NCBI RefSeq assembly: GCF_021117295.1
Contig: NZ_CP088247.1
Location: 2,805,001-2,869,000, forward strand
DNA: 64,000 nucleotides
DNA from: Methylorubrum sp. B1-46
GTDB lineage: Bacteria > Pseudomonadota > Alphaproteobacteria > Rhizobiales > Beijerinckiaceae
Reading direction: 5' to 3'
The notes under the pieces are model-generated. The model was given only the letters and a program-made list of their open reading frames with translations, ran no database searches and had not been told where the DNA came from. Every line of letters begins with the position of its first letter. The first letter of the stretch is position 1. This document shows positions 56,063-64,000 of the stretch, piece after piece. The position numbers and the translations under genes are program-made.

Positions 56063-56929
56063 ATGGCGAAAGTCGCGTTTCTAGGCCTCGGCGTGATGGG
56101 CTCGCCGATGGCGGGTCACCTCGCGAAGAAGGGCCACGACGTCACCGTCTTCAACCGCACCGGCGCGAAGGCAGAGGCCTGGGTCGCCGCGAACGGCGGC
56201 CGGGCCGCCGCGACACCGCGCGAGGCGGCGGCCGGATGCGCCATCGTCTTCGCCTGCGTCGGCAACGACGACGATCTGCGCTCGGTGGTGCTCGGCGCGG
56301 ACGGGGCCTTCGCCGGCATGGAGAAAGGCGCGGTCTTCGTCGATCACACCACGGCGTCGGCCGAGGTCGCTCGCGAGCTGTCCGCGGCTGCCGACGCGGC
56401 TGGACTCCGCTTCGTCGATGCGCCGGTCTCCGGCGGTCAGGCGGGTGCGGAGAATGGCGTGCTCACCGTGATGTGCGGCGGCGAGGCGGCGACCTATGCC
56501 GAGGTCGAGTCCGTCATCATGGCCTACGCCAAGTCGTGCCGTCTGCTCGGGCCTTCGGGCTCGGGCCAGCTCACCAAGATGGTCAACCAGATCGCCATTG
56601 CCGGGCTGGTGCAGGGCCTGTCCGAGGCGATCCACTTCGGCAAGCGCGCCGGGCTCGACGTGGAGGCGGTGCTCGACGTGATCTCGAAGGGCGCGGCCGG
56701 CTCGTGGCAGATGGAGAACCGGGGCCGCACCATGAACGCGGACAAGTTCGATTTCGGCTTCGCCGTGGAGTGGATGCGCAAGGATCTCGGCATCCTACTC
56801 GCCGAATCCCGTCGCAACGGCGCCCGGCTCCCCGTGACGGCCCTGGTCGATCAGTTCTATGCCGAGGTCGAGGCCATGGGCGGCGAGCGCTGGGATACCT
56901 CGTCCCTCATCGCCCGGCTGGAGCGCTGA
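56063..56929 (+). CDS. NAD(P)-dependent beta-hydroxyacid dehydrogenase (3-hydroxyisobutyrate dehydrogenase-like)
   Basis: This 288-residue protein has the nucleotide-binding start MAKVAFLGLGVMGSPMAGHL and the family signature VDAPVSGGQAGAENGVLTVM near residue 120, then GSGQLTKMVNQIAIAG near 170 with the catalytic lysine. It belongs to the 3-hydroxyisobutyrate/tartronate semialdehyde reductase family; the substrate is not certain. Its 3' end overlaps the miaA 3' end by 23 bases (convergent). Confidence 0.9.
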   Translation: MAKVAFLGLGVMGSPMAGHLAKKGHDVTVFNRTGAKAEAWVAANGGRAAATPREAAAGCAIVFACVGNDDDLRSVVLGADGAFAGMEKGAVFVDHTTASAEVARELSAAADAAGLRFVDAPVSGGQAGAENGVLTVMCGGEAATYAEVESVIMAYAKSCRLLGPSGSGQLTKMVNQIAIAGLVQGLSEAIHFGKRAGLDVEAVLDVISKGAAGSWQMENRGRTMNADKFDFGFAVEWMRKDLGILLAESRRNGARLPVTALVDQFYAEVEAMGGERWDTSSLIARLER

Positions 56930-57860
56930 GCCGGCCTTGTGCGAGGGACCACGCCGCCTCCGGCATGGTCCAGTGCCAGTCCTCGCCCATCTGGTGGCGG
57001 AACCACGTGAACTGGCGCTTGGCGTAGCGGCGGGTATCGCCCTGGCCTCGCCGGATCGCCTCGTCGCGGGAGATCGTCCCGTCGAGATGGGCGATCAGGC
57101 CGGGCACGCCGTGGGCGCGCATCACCGGCAGCAGCGGGTCGAGGTGCCGGTCTCGTAAAGCGGCGACCTCGTCGAGGGCGCCTTCCTCCATCATCGTCAG
57201 AAAGCGCGCGTCGATGCGGCGGCGCAGGGTCTCGCGCTCGGCTGCCAGGAAGATCTTCAGGAGCGGCCTCCCCGCGAGGGGACCCGGTTCACGGGCCTCG
57301 TGGAACGAGCCGATGGAACGGCCGGTCGCCTCGAAGATCTCCAAGGCCCGCATCACCCGCATCCGGTCCGAGGGCCGCAGGCGCCCTGCGCTCTCGGGGT
57401 CGCGGGACGCGAGGGCGGCGTGCAGCGCCTCGGTCGGCTGCCCTTCCGCCTCGGCCCGGATTCGTGCGCGAACCGGCTCCGGCACCGCGGGCAGGTCCGA
57501 GATCCCCTCGTCGAGGGAGCGGAAATACAGGCCGGTGCCGCCGACGAAGATCGGCAGGGTTCCGGCCTCGACGCCTGAGAGGATCGCGGCGGCCTGCCGC
57601 TGGAAGTGACCGACCGAAAAATTTACCGCACCGTCCACGCTGCCGTAGAGGTGGTGGGGTGCCAACGCCTCTTCCTGCGGGGTTGGCCGGGCCGAGAGCA
57701 CGCGCAGGTCGGCATAGACCTGCATCGAATCCGTGTTGATCACCGCGCCGCCGAAGGCGCGGGCGATCCGCGATCCTAGTGCCGACTTGCCCGAGGCGGT
57801 GGGCCCTGCAATGAGGATGGCGGCCGGGCGCCCCGTCTCCTGCCCGTCCGAACTTTGCAC
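56907..57860 (-). CDS. miaA: tRNA dimethylallyltransferase MiaA
   Basis: MiaA transfers the dimethylallyl group to A37 of tRNAs reading UNN codons. I chose GTG 57860 because a GGAGGT ribosome site lies just upstream, giving 317 residues (MQSSDGQETGRPAAILIAGP). Walker A is GPTASGKSAL, then INTDSMQVYADLRVLSARPT and VGGTGLYFRSLDEGISDLP. Start codons of miaA and serB are only 11 bases apart in opposite orientation. Confidence 0.93.
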   Translation of the reverse strand: MQSSDGQETGRPAAILIAGPTASGKSALGSRIARAFGGAVINTDSMQVYADLRVLSARPTPQEEALAPHHLYGSVDGAVNFSVGHFQRQAAAILSGVEAGTLPIFVGGTGLYFRSLDEGISDLPAVPEPVRARIRAEAEGQPTEALHAALASRDPESAGRLRPSDRMRVMRALEIFEATGRSIGSFHEAREPGPLAGRPLLKIFLAAERETLRRRIDARFLTMMEEGALDEVAALRDRHLDPLLPVMRAHGVPGLIAHLDGTISRDEAIRRGQGDTRRYAKRQFTWFRHQMGEDWHWTMPEAAWSLAQGRLSAPAGR

Positions 57861-57871
57861 GGCTGACCTCC

Positions 57872-58768
57872 ATGACCCTCGTTGCGACGCTGATAGCAAA
57901 CCCGGCCCGGCCCGCCATCACGGATGCGGTGCTCGCCGAGGCGCGCCGGGTGACCCGCACGGAGCATCAGCCGCGGATTCTCCACGGCGAAGTGGCAGCG
58001 GAACTCCTGGTTCCGGGTACGCTCGAAGGGGCGCCAGCCCTGACCGAGGCCCTGCGCGGGGCGCTCGGGTCAGAGCCGATCGACGTGGCCGTGCTTCCCC
58101 ACGATCAGCACCGCCGCAAGCGGCTGTTCCTGGCGGACATGGACTCGACCATGATCGAGCAGGAATGCATCGACGAACTCGCCGATGTCGTCGGGATCAA
58201 GGATCAGGTGGCGGCGATCACCGAGCGAGCGATGCGCGGAGAGGTCGCCTTCGAGCCGGCCCTGCGGGAGCGGGTGGGGCTGCTGAAGGGACTGTCGGTC
58301 AGCGTGATCGACGGCCTGATCCGCGATGCGATCCGCCTGACGCCGGGCGGCGGCACTCTCGTTGCGACGATGCGGGCGCACGGCGCCTTCACCTGCCTCG
58401 TCTCCGGCGGCTTCACCCTGTTCACCGGGCCGATCGGAGCGAAGCTCGGCTTCGACGAGACCCGCGCCAACCGTCTCGACGTCGCGGACGGGCATCTGAC
58501 CGGGCAGGTGGTCGAGCCGATCGTCGGAGCGGAGGCTAAGCGGGCGAGCCTCATCGAATTGCGGGAGCGTCTAGGCCTGAGCGCGGGCGAGACGATCGCT
58601 GTGGGCGACGGCGCCAACGATCTGCCGATGCTCGGAGAGGCTGGCATCGGCGTCGCATTCCGGGCGAAGCCGAAGGTGGCCGAGGCCGCCCGCGTTCGGA
58701 TCGAGCACGGTGACCTGACGGCTTTGCTCTACCTGCAGGGATTCTCGGCGGCGGAGTTCGCGAAGTAG
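57872..58768 (+). CDS. serB: Phosphoserine phosphatase SerB
   Basis: SerB performs the last step of serine synthesis, phosphoserine to serine. The 298-residue protein has an N-terminal ACT-like region and an HAD core with the nucleophile motif DMDSTMI near residue 90 and GDGANDLPMLGEAG near 248. The ATG gives MTLVATLIANP, the usual alphaproteobacterial start, but there is no ribosome site; the preceding bases belong to the opposite miaA leader, so translation may be leaderless. A terminator hairpin follows. Confidence 0.93.
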   Translation: MTLVATLIANPARPAITDAVLAEARRVTRTEHQPRILHGEVAAELLVPGTLEGAPALTEALRGALGSEPIDVAVLPHDQHRRKRLFLADMDSTMIEQECIDELADVVGIKDQVAAITERAMRGEVAFEPALRERVGLLKGLSVSVIDGLIRDAIRLTPGGGTLVATMRAHGAFTCLVSGGFTLFTGPIGAKLGFDETRANRLDVADGHLTGQVVEPIVGAEAKRASLIELRERLGLSAGETIAVGDGANDLPMLGEAGIGVAFRAKPKVAEAARVRIEHGDLTALLYLQGFSAAEFAK

Positions 58769-58775
58769 ATCAGAG

Positions 58776-58802
58776 GGGAAGGGCGCAACGCGCGCCCTTC
58801 CC
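58776..58802. terminator. Terminator hairpin between serB and degP
   Basis: GGGAAGGGCGC and GCGCCCTTCCC form a perfect 11-bp stem with a 5-base loop between the convergent stops at 58768 and 58814. No long T-run follows. Confidence 0.65.
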
Positions 58803-58813
58803 AGATCGGCGGC

Positions 58814-60349
58814 TCATTCCAGTCCGATCGCCACGAAGCGCACGTCGCCGCTGGCGCTGGCGACCAGCAGCAGCACCGACTTGCGGCCTTCCTTCTTGAG
58901 GGCCTCGACTCGCTTCGTCACGTCGGCGGGGTTCGACACTGCCTCCTGGCCGACCTCGACGATGACCTCACCCGGCTGGATTCGCTTGTCGGCGGCGGTC
59001 GAGTTCGGATCGACCTTGGTCACGACCACGCCGTTCTTGACGCTCTCCTTGATGTTGTAGCGGCGGCGCGCCTCGTCGCTGAGGCCGGACAGGTTGAGAC
59101 CGAGGATCTGGCGGTTGACCGCTTCCGGCTCCGGCTGCTTGACGTTGGCGACCTGGGTCTTCTCGCCGTCCTCCAGGCGGCCGAGCAGGACCGCCTTGGT
59201 CTGCTCCTCGCCCTTGCGCACGATCTGCACGTCCACCGTCTTGCCGACCGGGGTGGCGGCGACGATGCGCGGCAGCTCGCTCGACGACTTCACCGGCACG
59301 CCGTTGAACTTGACGATGACGTCGCCGACTTCGAGCCCCGCCGTCTTGGCCGGGCCCTTCTCATCGACGCCAGCCACCAGCGCGCCCTTGGCGCCGCCCT
59401 TCAGGCCGAGCGCCTCGGCGGTGGCCTCATCGACGTTCTGGATGCGCACGCCGAGCCAGCCGCGGCGCACCTCGCCGAACTGCCGCAGCTGATCAACGAC
59501 CTGGCTCGCCGTTCCCGACGGAACCGCGAAGCCGATGCCGACCGATCCGCCCGAGGGGGAAAGGATCGCGGTGTTGATGCCGATCACCTCGCCATCCATG
59601 TTGAACAGCGGTCCGCCCGAATTGCCCTTGTTGATGGCCGCATCCGTCTGAATGTAGTTGTCGTAGGGACCGGACTCGATGTTGCGACCGCGGGCCGAAA
59701 CGATGCCGGCGGAGACGGAACCGCCGAGGCCGAACGGGTTGCCGATCGCCATCACCCAGTCGCCGGGGCGCATCTTGTCGGAATCGCCGAAGGGCACCGC
59801 CTTGAGCGGGCGCTCCGCCGTCGGCTTCACCCGCAACAGGGCGAGATCGATCTTCGGATCCTTGCCGATGATCTCCGCCTTCAGCTTGGTGCCGTCGCTC
59901 AGGATGACCTGGATGTCGTTGGCGTCGCCGATGACGTGGTTGTTCGTCACCACGATGCCGGATGCGTCGATGATGAAGCCGGAGCCGAGCGAGTTCGACT
60001 TGCGCGACGGCCCGCGCGGGCTGTCGTCGTCGCCCTTCGGGGTGCCCTGGCCGCGCCGCTTGAAGAATTCTTCGAAGAGATCCTCGAACGGCGTGCCCTG
60101 AGGCAGTTGCGGCATGGAGCGGCCGCCCCGGTTGCTCGCCTCGACCGTGGTCGAGGCCGAGATGTTCACCACCGCATCCGTCACCTTCTCGGCGAGGTCG
60201 GCGAGCGATTCCGGGCCGCGGGCGAACGCGGGGAGTGGCAGGGCGGTGACCGTGATGGTGACGCCCAGCACCGCGGCGGCCAGGGCCGAAGAGGCGCGCC
60301 GGGCAAGAGACGGCGTTCGGCCCCGGGCGGCGTTCGCGGCGAGTCTCAT
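58814..60349 (-). CDS. degP: Do-like periplasmic serine endoprotease DegP/HtrA
   Basis: This 511-residue protein is a trypsin-like protease with PDZ domains that degrades misfolded envelope proteins. The N-terminus is a signal peptide. Catalytic residues are in VVTNNHVIGDAND (His), DPKIDLALLRVKP (Asp) and AAINKGNSGGPLFNMDG (Ser), and two PDZ domains follow from about 290. The ATG at 60349 gives MRLAANAARGRTPS. It follows hflC on the same strand, separated by a hairpin. Confidence 0.94.
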   Translation of the reverse strand: MRLAANAARGRTPSLARRASSALAAAVLGVTITVTALPLPAFARGPESLADLAEKVTDAVVNISASTTVEASNRGGRSMPQLPQGTPFEDLFEEFFKRRGQGTPKGDDDSPRGPSRKSNSLGSGFIIDASGIVVTNNHVIGDANDIQVILSDGTKLKAEIIGKDPKIDLALLRVKPTAERPLKAVPFGDSDKMRPGDWVMAIGNPFGLGGSVSAGIVSARGRNIESGPYDNYIQTDAAINKGNSGGPLFNMDGEVIGINTAILSPSGGSVGIGFAVPSGTASQVVDQLRQFGEVRRGWLGVRIQNVDEATAEALGLKGGAKGALVAGVDEKGPAKTAGLEVGDVIVKFNGVPVKSSSELPRIVAATPVGKTVDVQIVRKGEEQTKAVLLGRLEDGEKTQVANVKQPEPEAVNRQILGLNLSGLSDEARRRYNIKESVKNGVVVTKVDPNSTAADKRIQPGEVIVEVGQEAVSNPADVTKRVEALKKEGRKSVLLLVASASGDVRFVAIGLE

Positions 60350-60404
60350 GGACGTTTCCCCAAGCTCATAAACGGTGCCTGATTCAGGCCGGCATATAAA
60401 TTCG

Positions 60405-60438
60405 GCGGCCGGCACCCTCGATCAAGGGCGCCGGCCGC
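60405..60438 (-). terminator. Terminator-like hairpin after hflC
   Basis: GCGGCCGGC and GCCGGCCGC (60405-60413 with 60430-60438) form a stem enlarged by ACCCT/AGGGC pairing inside. It lies 26 bases after the hflC stop and 56 bases before degP. Confidence 0.55.
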
Positions 60439-60463
60439 ATCGGTCGGATCGGTCGCAGGCCGC

Positions 60464-61426
60464 TCAGCGCACGGCGCCGGTGGTCTCGCTGTTGCCGGAG
60501 GCCGTCGGCTGGGCAGCACCGTTCCGGGCACCCTGCGGGCGGCGGCCCTGCGGATCGTTGAAGTAGCGGAAGAAGTCCGAGCCGGGGCTCACGACCAGCC
60601 GCGTGTCCTGACCCTTCAGCGCGTGCTCGTAGGCCTGCATCGAGCGGTAGAAGGCGAAGAAGTCCGCGTCCTGCCCGAAAGCCTCTGCGAGGATGCGGTT
60701 CTTGTCCGCATCGCCCTGACCGCGCAGCTCTTCCTGCTTCTGATTGGCCTCGGCCAGGATCACGACGACGTCGCGGTCGGCCTTGGCGCGGATCAGGGTG
60801 GCCGCCTGATCGCCGTTGGCGCGGATGTCGGTCGCCTCCTTCTTCCGCTCGGAGGTCATGCGGTCGTAGACCGCCTGACTGTTCTTGGCGGGAAGGTCGA
60901 CGCGGGTCATGCGCAGATCGACGATCTCGACGCCGAGCCCCTTGGCCTGCCGGTTCACGTCCTCCTGGATCGTGTTCATCAGGTCGGAGCGCTCGGTGCG
61001 CACGATGGCGTCGCGACTGGTGCGGGCCAGCACGTTACGCAGCGCCGAGTTGGTGAAGCTCGCCAGACGCTGGTTCGCCAGCGCGATCGTGCCGACCGAC
61101 TGATAGAACTTCAGCGGATCGACGATGCGGTAGCGGGCGAAGGCGTCCACCTCGAGGTTCTGCCGGTCGGCGGTGAGCAGGGTCTGGACCGGCAGGTCGA
61201 GATCGAGCACCCGCTTGTCGAACAGCACGACGCTGTCGGTGAACGGCACCTTGAAGTAGAGGCCGGGCTTGTTCTGGCCCACCGGATTCAGCACGTCGCG
61301 CACGCGGCCGAGCTGAAGCACGAGCGCCTGCTGCATCTGCCCCACGGTGAAGACCGAAGCGTAGAGCCCGATCCCCACCACGGCGACGATAAGGAGCAGG
61401 CCGGTTCGGATCGCTGGATTGTTCAT
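60464..61426 (-). CDS. hflC: Membrane protease regulator HflC
   Basis: HflC with HflK forms the periplasmic-side complex that controls FtsH. The 320-residue protein has an N-terminal anchor (TGLLLIVAVVGIGLYASVFT) and a prohibitin/SPFH domain with VDAFARYRIVDPLKFYQSVG and LGVEIVDLRMTRVDLP. The C-terminal tail is Gln/Ser/Thr-rich. It overlaps hflK by 4 bases, so the two are coupled. Confidence 0.95.
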   Translation of the reverse strand: MNNPAIRTGLLLIVAVVGIGLYASVFTVGQMQQALVLQLGRVRDVLNPVGQNKPGLYFKVPFTDSVVLFDKRVLDLDLPVQTLLTADRQNLEVDAFARYRIVDPLKFYQSVGTIALANQRLASFTNSALRNVLARTSRDAIVRTERSDLMNTIQEDVNRQAKGLGVEIVDLRMTRVDLPAKNSQAVYDRMTSERKKEATDIRANGDQAATLIRAKADRDVVVILAEANQKQEELRGQGDADKNRILAEAFGQDADFFAFYRSMQAYEHALKGQDTRLVVSPGSDFFRYFNDPQGRRPQGARNGAAQPTASGNSETTGAVR

Positions 61427-62565
61427 CGGCCCGCCGCTCCATTCGACTGTGCGCGGCCGCTGTCGAGCAGCGGAAGCACCGGGAGCACGCCCGCAGCGCT
61501 GGCGCCGCCGGCCACGCCGCCGTTCTGATCGATGATGACCTTGTTCACGGAGCCGAGCACTTTCTCCATGGTTTCCAGGAAGATCCGCTCACGGATCACC
61601 TCAGGGGCGACCTTGTAGGAATCGTAGACTTGACGGAAGCGGGACGCTTGACCCGTCGCCTCGGCCGTCGCCTGCGACCGATAGGCCTCAGCGGCCTGCA
61701 CGACCTTACTCGCGTTGCCTCGGGCGTCGGGGACGACGCGGCTGGCATAGGTCTCGGCCTCGTTGCGCACCTGCTGGGCGTATTGTTGCGCCGCGTTCAC
61801 GTCGATGAAGGCCGGCCGCACCTCCGGGGGAGGGGTGACGCTGGTGAGCTGCACGACCTCGATGCGCACGCCGGCACCGTACTCGTCGAGCGCGCTCTGG
61901 ACGATCTCCTTGACCTCCTGGGCGATGCTGGACTGCTCGTTGGTCAGGATCGCCTGGATGTTGCGGCGGCCGATGACCTCGCGCATCGCGCTCTCGGAGA
62001 TCGCCTTGATGGTCCCCTCCGGATTGGCGAGGTTGAAGACGTAATCCTCCGCCTTGAGCGGATTGACGCGCCACTGCACCTCGAAATCGATGTCGACGAT
62101 GTTCTCGTCGCCGGTGAGCATCAGGCTCTCTTCCGCCACGTCGCGCTGGCGCGTGGTGCCGCCGGTGGGGATGTAGCCGATCGGAATCGAGTTCACGATG
62201 CCGACGTTGGGCTTCTGCACCGACCCGATCGGGTAGGGGAAGTTGTAGCGCAGACCTTCACCGGACTGGCCGGTATAGCGCCCGAAGATCGTGTTGATGC
62301 CGACCTCGTTGGGCTTCACGATGTAGAAGCCGGTCAGCAGCCACGCGCCGAGCACGAGGCCTGCCGCCACGAGGATTCCCTTGCCGCCGCCGAAACCTCC
62401 GCCCGGCATCACGCCGCGGAGCCGATCCTGGCCGCGCCGGAGCAGATCCTCGAGATCGGGGGGCGTCTTGCCGCCGCCCCCGCCACCCCAGGGGCCGCCG
62501 CCATTGCCGCCGCCGGGACGGCCCCAAGGGCCCCCTCCGCCGCCGCTCTGATTGCTCCAAGGCAT
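61423..62565 (-). CDS. hflK: Membrane protease regulator HflK
   Basis: HflK is the partner of HflC. The 380-residue protein has an N-terminal Gly/Trp-rich cytosolic segment (MPWSNQSGGGGGPWG), a membrane anchor (ILVAAGLVLGAWLLTGFYIV), and an SPFH domain with NIVDIDFEVQWRVNPLKAED and GVRIEVVQLTSVTPP. The ATG at 62565 is the natural start; in-frame sequence above it is not conserved. Order folA-hflK-hflC-degP is typical of alphaproteobacteria. Confidence 0.95.
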   Translation of the reverse strand: MPWSNQSGGGGGPWGRPGGGNGGGPWGGGGGGKTPPDLEDLLRRGQDRLRGVMPGGGFGGGKGILVAAGLVLGAWLLTGFYIVKPNEVGINTIFGRYTGQSGEGLRYNFPYPIGSVQKPNVGIVNSIPIGYIPTGGTTRQRDVAEESLMLTGDENIVDIDFEVQWRVNPLKAEDYVFNLANPEGTIKAISESAMREVIGRRNIQAILTNEQSSIAQEVKEIVQSALDEYGAGVRIEVVQLTSVTPPPEVRPAFIDVNAAQQYAQQVRNEAETYASRVVPDARGNASKVVQAAEAYRSQATAEATGQASRFRQVYDSYKVAPEVIRERIFLETMEKVLGSVNKVIIDQNGGVAGGASAAGVLPVLPLLDSGRAQSNGAAGR

Positions 62566-62845
62566 TCTCGACGTGAACTCCTGCTGAAGCCGGCCCCCGC
62601 GGATGCGGCAGGCCCTTGCCCTAAAACTCGATCCACCGCCCTGCCGCTTCTCTGCCTGAGTGCGGAGAGAACCGGTTTTCCCAAGCGCCAGAACGCGTTT
62701 GCGGTGCCGCAAGGACGCCGCGCACCTGAGTGGCGCCGCGCCGTCCTGTCAAGGCTGGCAGGTGGGCCCGCACCGCGTCAACCGCAACGGCTGATCGAGC
62801 CGCGAATCTGTTCCCGCCCCTGCGGCCAAAGCGCCAATTCCCCGG

Positions 62846-63346
62846 TCAACGATCGGTGATCCGCTCCAAATCCACGAATTCAAAGGCGAATTCGTCGCGC
62901 TCACCCGCCCCGTGCGCCTCGCGGAAGGTTTCACGGAAGGCGGCTCGGTCGAAGGGCGGAAAGTACGCATCGCCCTCCGGCGCGGCATCGACCTCGGTGA
63001 GGTGCAGCCGGTCGGCATGTGGCAGGGCGAGCCGGTAGATCTCGGCACCTCCCACCACCATCAGCGTTTCGCTTTCGGCGGCCGCGAGCGCGGCGTCCCA
63101 ATCGTGCACGACGGTCGCGCCGGGAATGGCGAGGCTGCGGTCGCGGGTCAGGACGAGGCTGCGCCGGCCGGGCAGCGGGCGGCCGATCGAATCCCAGGTC
63201 TTGCGGCCCATCAAGATCGGCTTGCCCATGGTGAGCGCCTTGAAGCGCGCGAGGTCACTCGAGATCCGCCAAGCGAGATCGTTGTCGCGGCCGATCACGC
63301 CGTTGCGGGCAATCGCGACGACGAGGGCGATGCGGGGATTTTCCAT
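62846..63346 (-). CDS. folA: Dihydrofolate reductase
   Basis: FolA reduces dihydrofolate to tetrahydrofolate with NADPH. The 166-residue protein has VAIARNGVIGRDNDLAWRIS near the start, GRKTWDSIGRPLPGRRSLVL near 48 and VVGGAEIYRLAL near 97. Its ATG overlaps the thyA stop (ATGA), indicating translational coupling, sensible because ThyA produces dihydrofolate. The gap to hflK is about 280 bases. Confidence 0.95.
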   Translation of the reverse strand: MENPRIALVVAIARNGVIGRDNDLAWRISSDLARFKALTMGKPILMGRKTWDSIGRPLPGRRSLVLTRDRSLAIPGATVVHDWDAALAAAESETLMVVGGAEIYRLALPHADRLHLTEVDAAPEGDAYFPPFDRAAFRETFREAHGAGERDEFAFEFVDLERITDR

Positions 63347-64000
63347 CAGACGGCCACCGGCGCCTTGATGGCGGGATGCGGTTCGTAGCCCTCGATCACA
63401 ATGTCCTCGAAGCGGAAATCGAACAGCGAGCGCACCTCCGGATTCAGGCGCAGCCGGGGCAGGGGCCGCGGCGCGCGCGAGAGGAGGAGGCGGGTCTGCT
63501 CCAAGTGGTTGGCGTAGAGATGCGCGTCGCCGAAGGTGTGGACGAAGTCACCGGCTCGGAGCCCCGTCACCTGCGCCATCATCGCGGTGAGCAGGGCGTA
63601 GCTCGCGATGTTGAACGGCACGCCGAGGAAGGCGTCGGCCGAGCGCTGGTAGAGTTGGCAGGAAAGCCGGCCCTCCGCGACGTAGAACTGGAACAGGCAA
63701 TGGCAGGGCGCGAGCGCCATCCGGTCGAGATCGGCCGGGTTCCAGGCCGAGACGATCAGGCGACGCGAATCCGGGTTGCGGGCTATCTGGTCGAGGATCC
63801 AGGCGATCTGATCGACCGTGCCGCCGTCGGGCTTGGCCCAGCTCCGCCATTGCTTGCCGTAGACGGGGCCGAGATCGCCGTCGGCGTCGGCCCACTCGTC
63901 CCAGATCGTGACGCCGTTCTGCTTCAGGTAGGCGATGTTGGTCTCGCCCTTCAGGAACCACAGCAACTCGTGGATGATCGAGCGCAGGTGGAGCTGCTTG
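63346..64000 (-). CDS. thyA: Thymidylate synthase, N-terminal part beyond window
   Basis: The frame runs in from the right edge ([20 protein letters not shown]) and covers 217 residues to the stop at 63346. The active-site cysteine is in [13 protein letters not shown], with [20 protein letters not shown] and [15 protein letters not shown] downstream, and the C-terminal IKAPVAV is the family's closing segment. ThyA makes dTMP from dUMP using methylene-tetrahydrofolate. The start codon lies beyond 64000. Confidence 0.96.
   Translation of the reverse strand, partial: KQLHLRSIIHELLWFLKGETNIAYLKQNGVTIWDEWADADGDLGPVYGKQWRSWAKPDGGTVDQIAWILDQIARNPDSRRLIVSAWNPADLDRMALAPCHCLFQFYVAEGRLSCQLYQRSADAFLGVPFNIASYALLTAMMAQVTGLRAGDFVHTFGDAHLYANHLEQTRLLLSRAPRPLPRLRLNPEVRSLFDFRFEDIVIEGYEPHPAIKAPVAV

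Overview
The window is a GC-rich, densely coded alphaproteobacterial chromosome segment. The best match is Methylobacteriaceae (Methylorubrum/Methylobacterium extorquens-like). Several things point there: CckA lies next to the flgB-flgC-fliE-fliQ-fliR-flhB block, thyA-folA-hflK-hflC-degP-serB-miaA are syntenic, maf-yacG sits beside a tRNA-Phe gene, and there are CtrA-like and alphaproteobacterial LexA-like sites. The genus is inferred from gene content and my memory of protein sequences; no database search was possible. I see no prophage, insertion sequence, CRISPR array, rRNA operon or plasmid gene. Most of the window is core genome.

Layout. 0-8.4 kb holds a truncated KefB-type antiporter, ispH (isoprenoids), thrB (threonine), a peroxiredoxin, a YqgE protein, a zinc-ribbon metallopeptidase and alaS. 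8.6-13.3 kb holds recA with a candidate LexA box, an unusually AT-rich gap, a small protein, and the cell-cycle hybrid kinase cckA. 13.5-18.6 kb is a flagellar export and rod operon (flgB to flhB) with a divergent fliO-like gene; a CtrA-type site lies between them. 18.7-26.4 kb holds an FAD oxidoreductase, two transglutaminase-fold proteins, ccmC-ccmD-ccmG (cytochrome c maturation) and lutABC (lactate oxidation). 26.8-31.3 kb holds rplM-rpsI, a DUF2293 protein, a molbindin, an aldose-epimerase-like protein and an ABC exporter.

31.3-36.9 kb is the accessory-looking part. It carries many small exported or single-membrane-span proteins, two tRNAs (Phe, Thr), yacG-maf, and a strong candidate for an alpha-r8/MmgR-type small RNA with a TGC-rich palindrome over its promoter. 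36.9-46.9 kb holds ccmAB, acnA, an ABM monooxygenase, a zeta-class GST, a type II NADH dehydrogenase with a structured leader, an EthD protein and a soluble chemoreceptor. 47.2-50.8 kb is nadA-nadB-nadC (de novo NAD) preceded by two operator-like palindromes. 50.8-57 kb holds an acetyltransferase, an L,D-transpeptidase, small stress-type proteins, a DUF971 protein, moaA, a lower-GC methyltransferase and a beta-hydroxyacid dehydrogenase. 56.9-64 kb holds miaA, serB, degP, hflC, hflK, folA and a truncated thyA.

The clearest non-coding finds are the candidate MmgR-like sRNA, the nadABC operators, the CtrA site in the flagellar divergon, a 34-bp-arm intergenic palindrome at 4.4 kb, and the ndh leader whose upstream strand is complementary to the ribosome binding site. 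I did not find a large undescribed multi-gene system. The most novel protein-level item is a tandem pair of about 30-residue membrane proteins at 32.3-32.6 kb.
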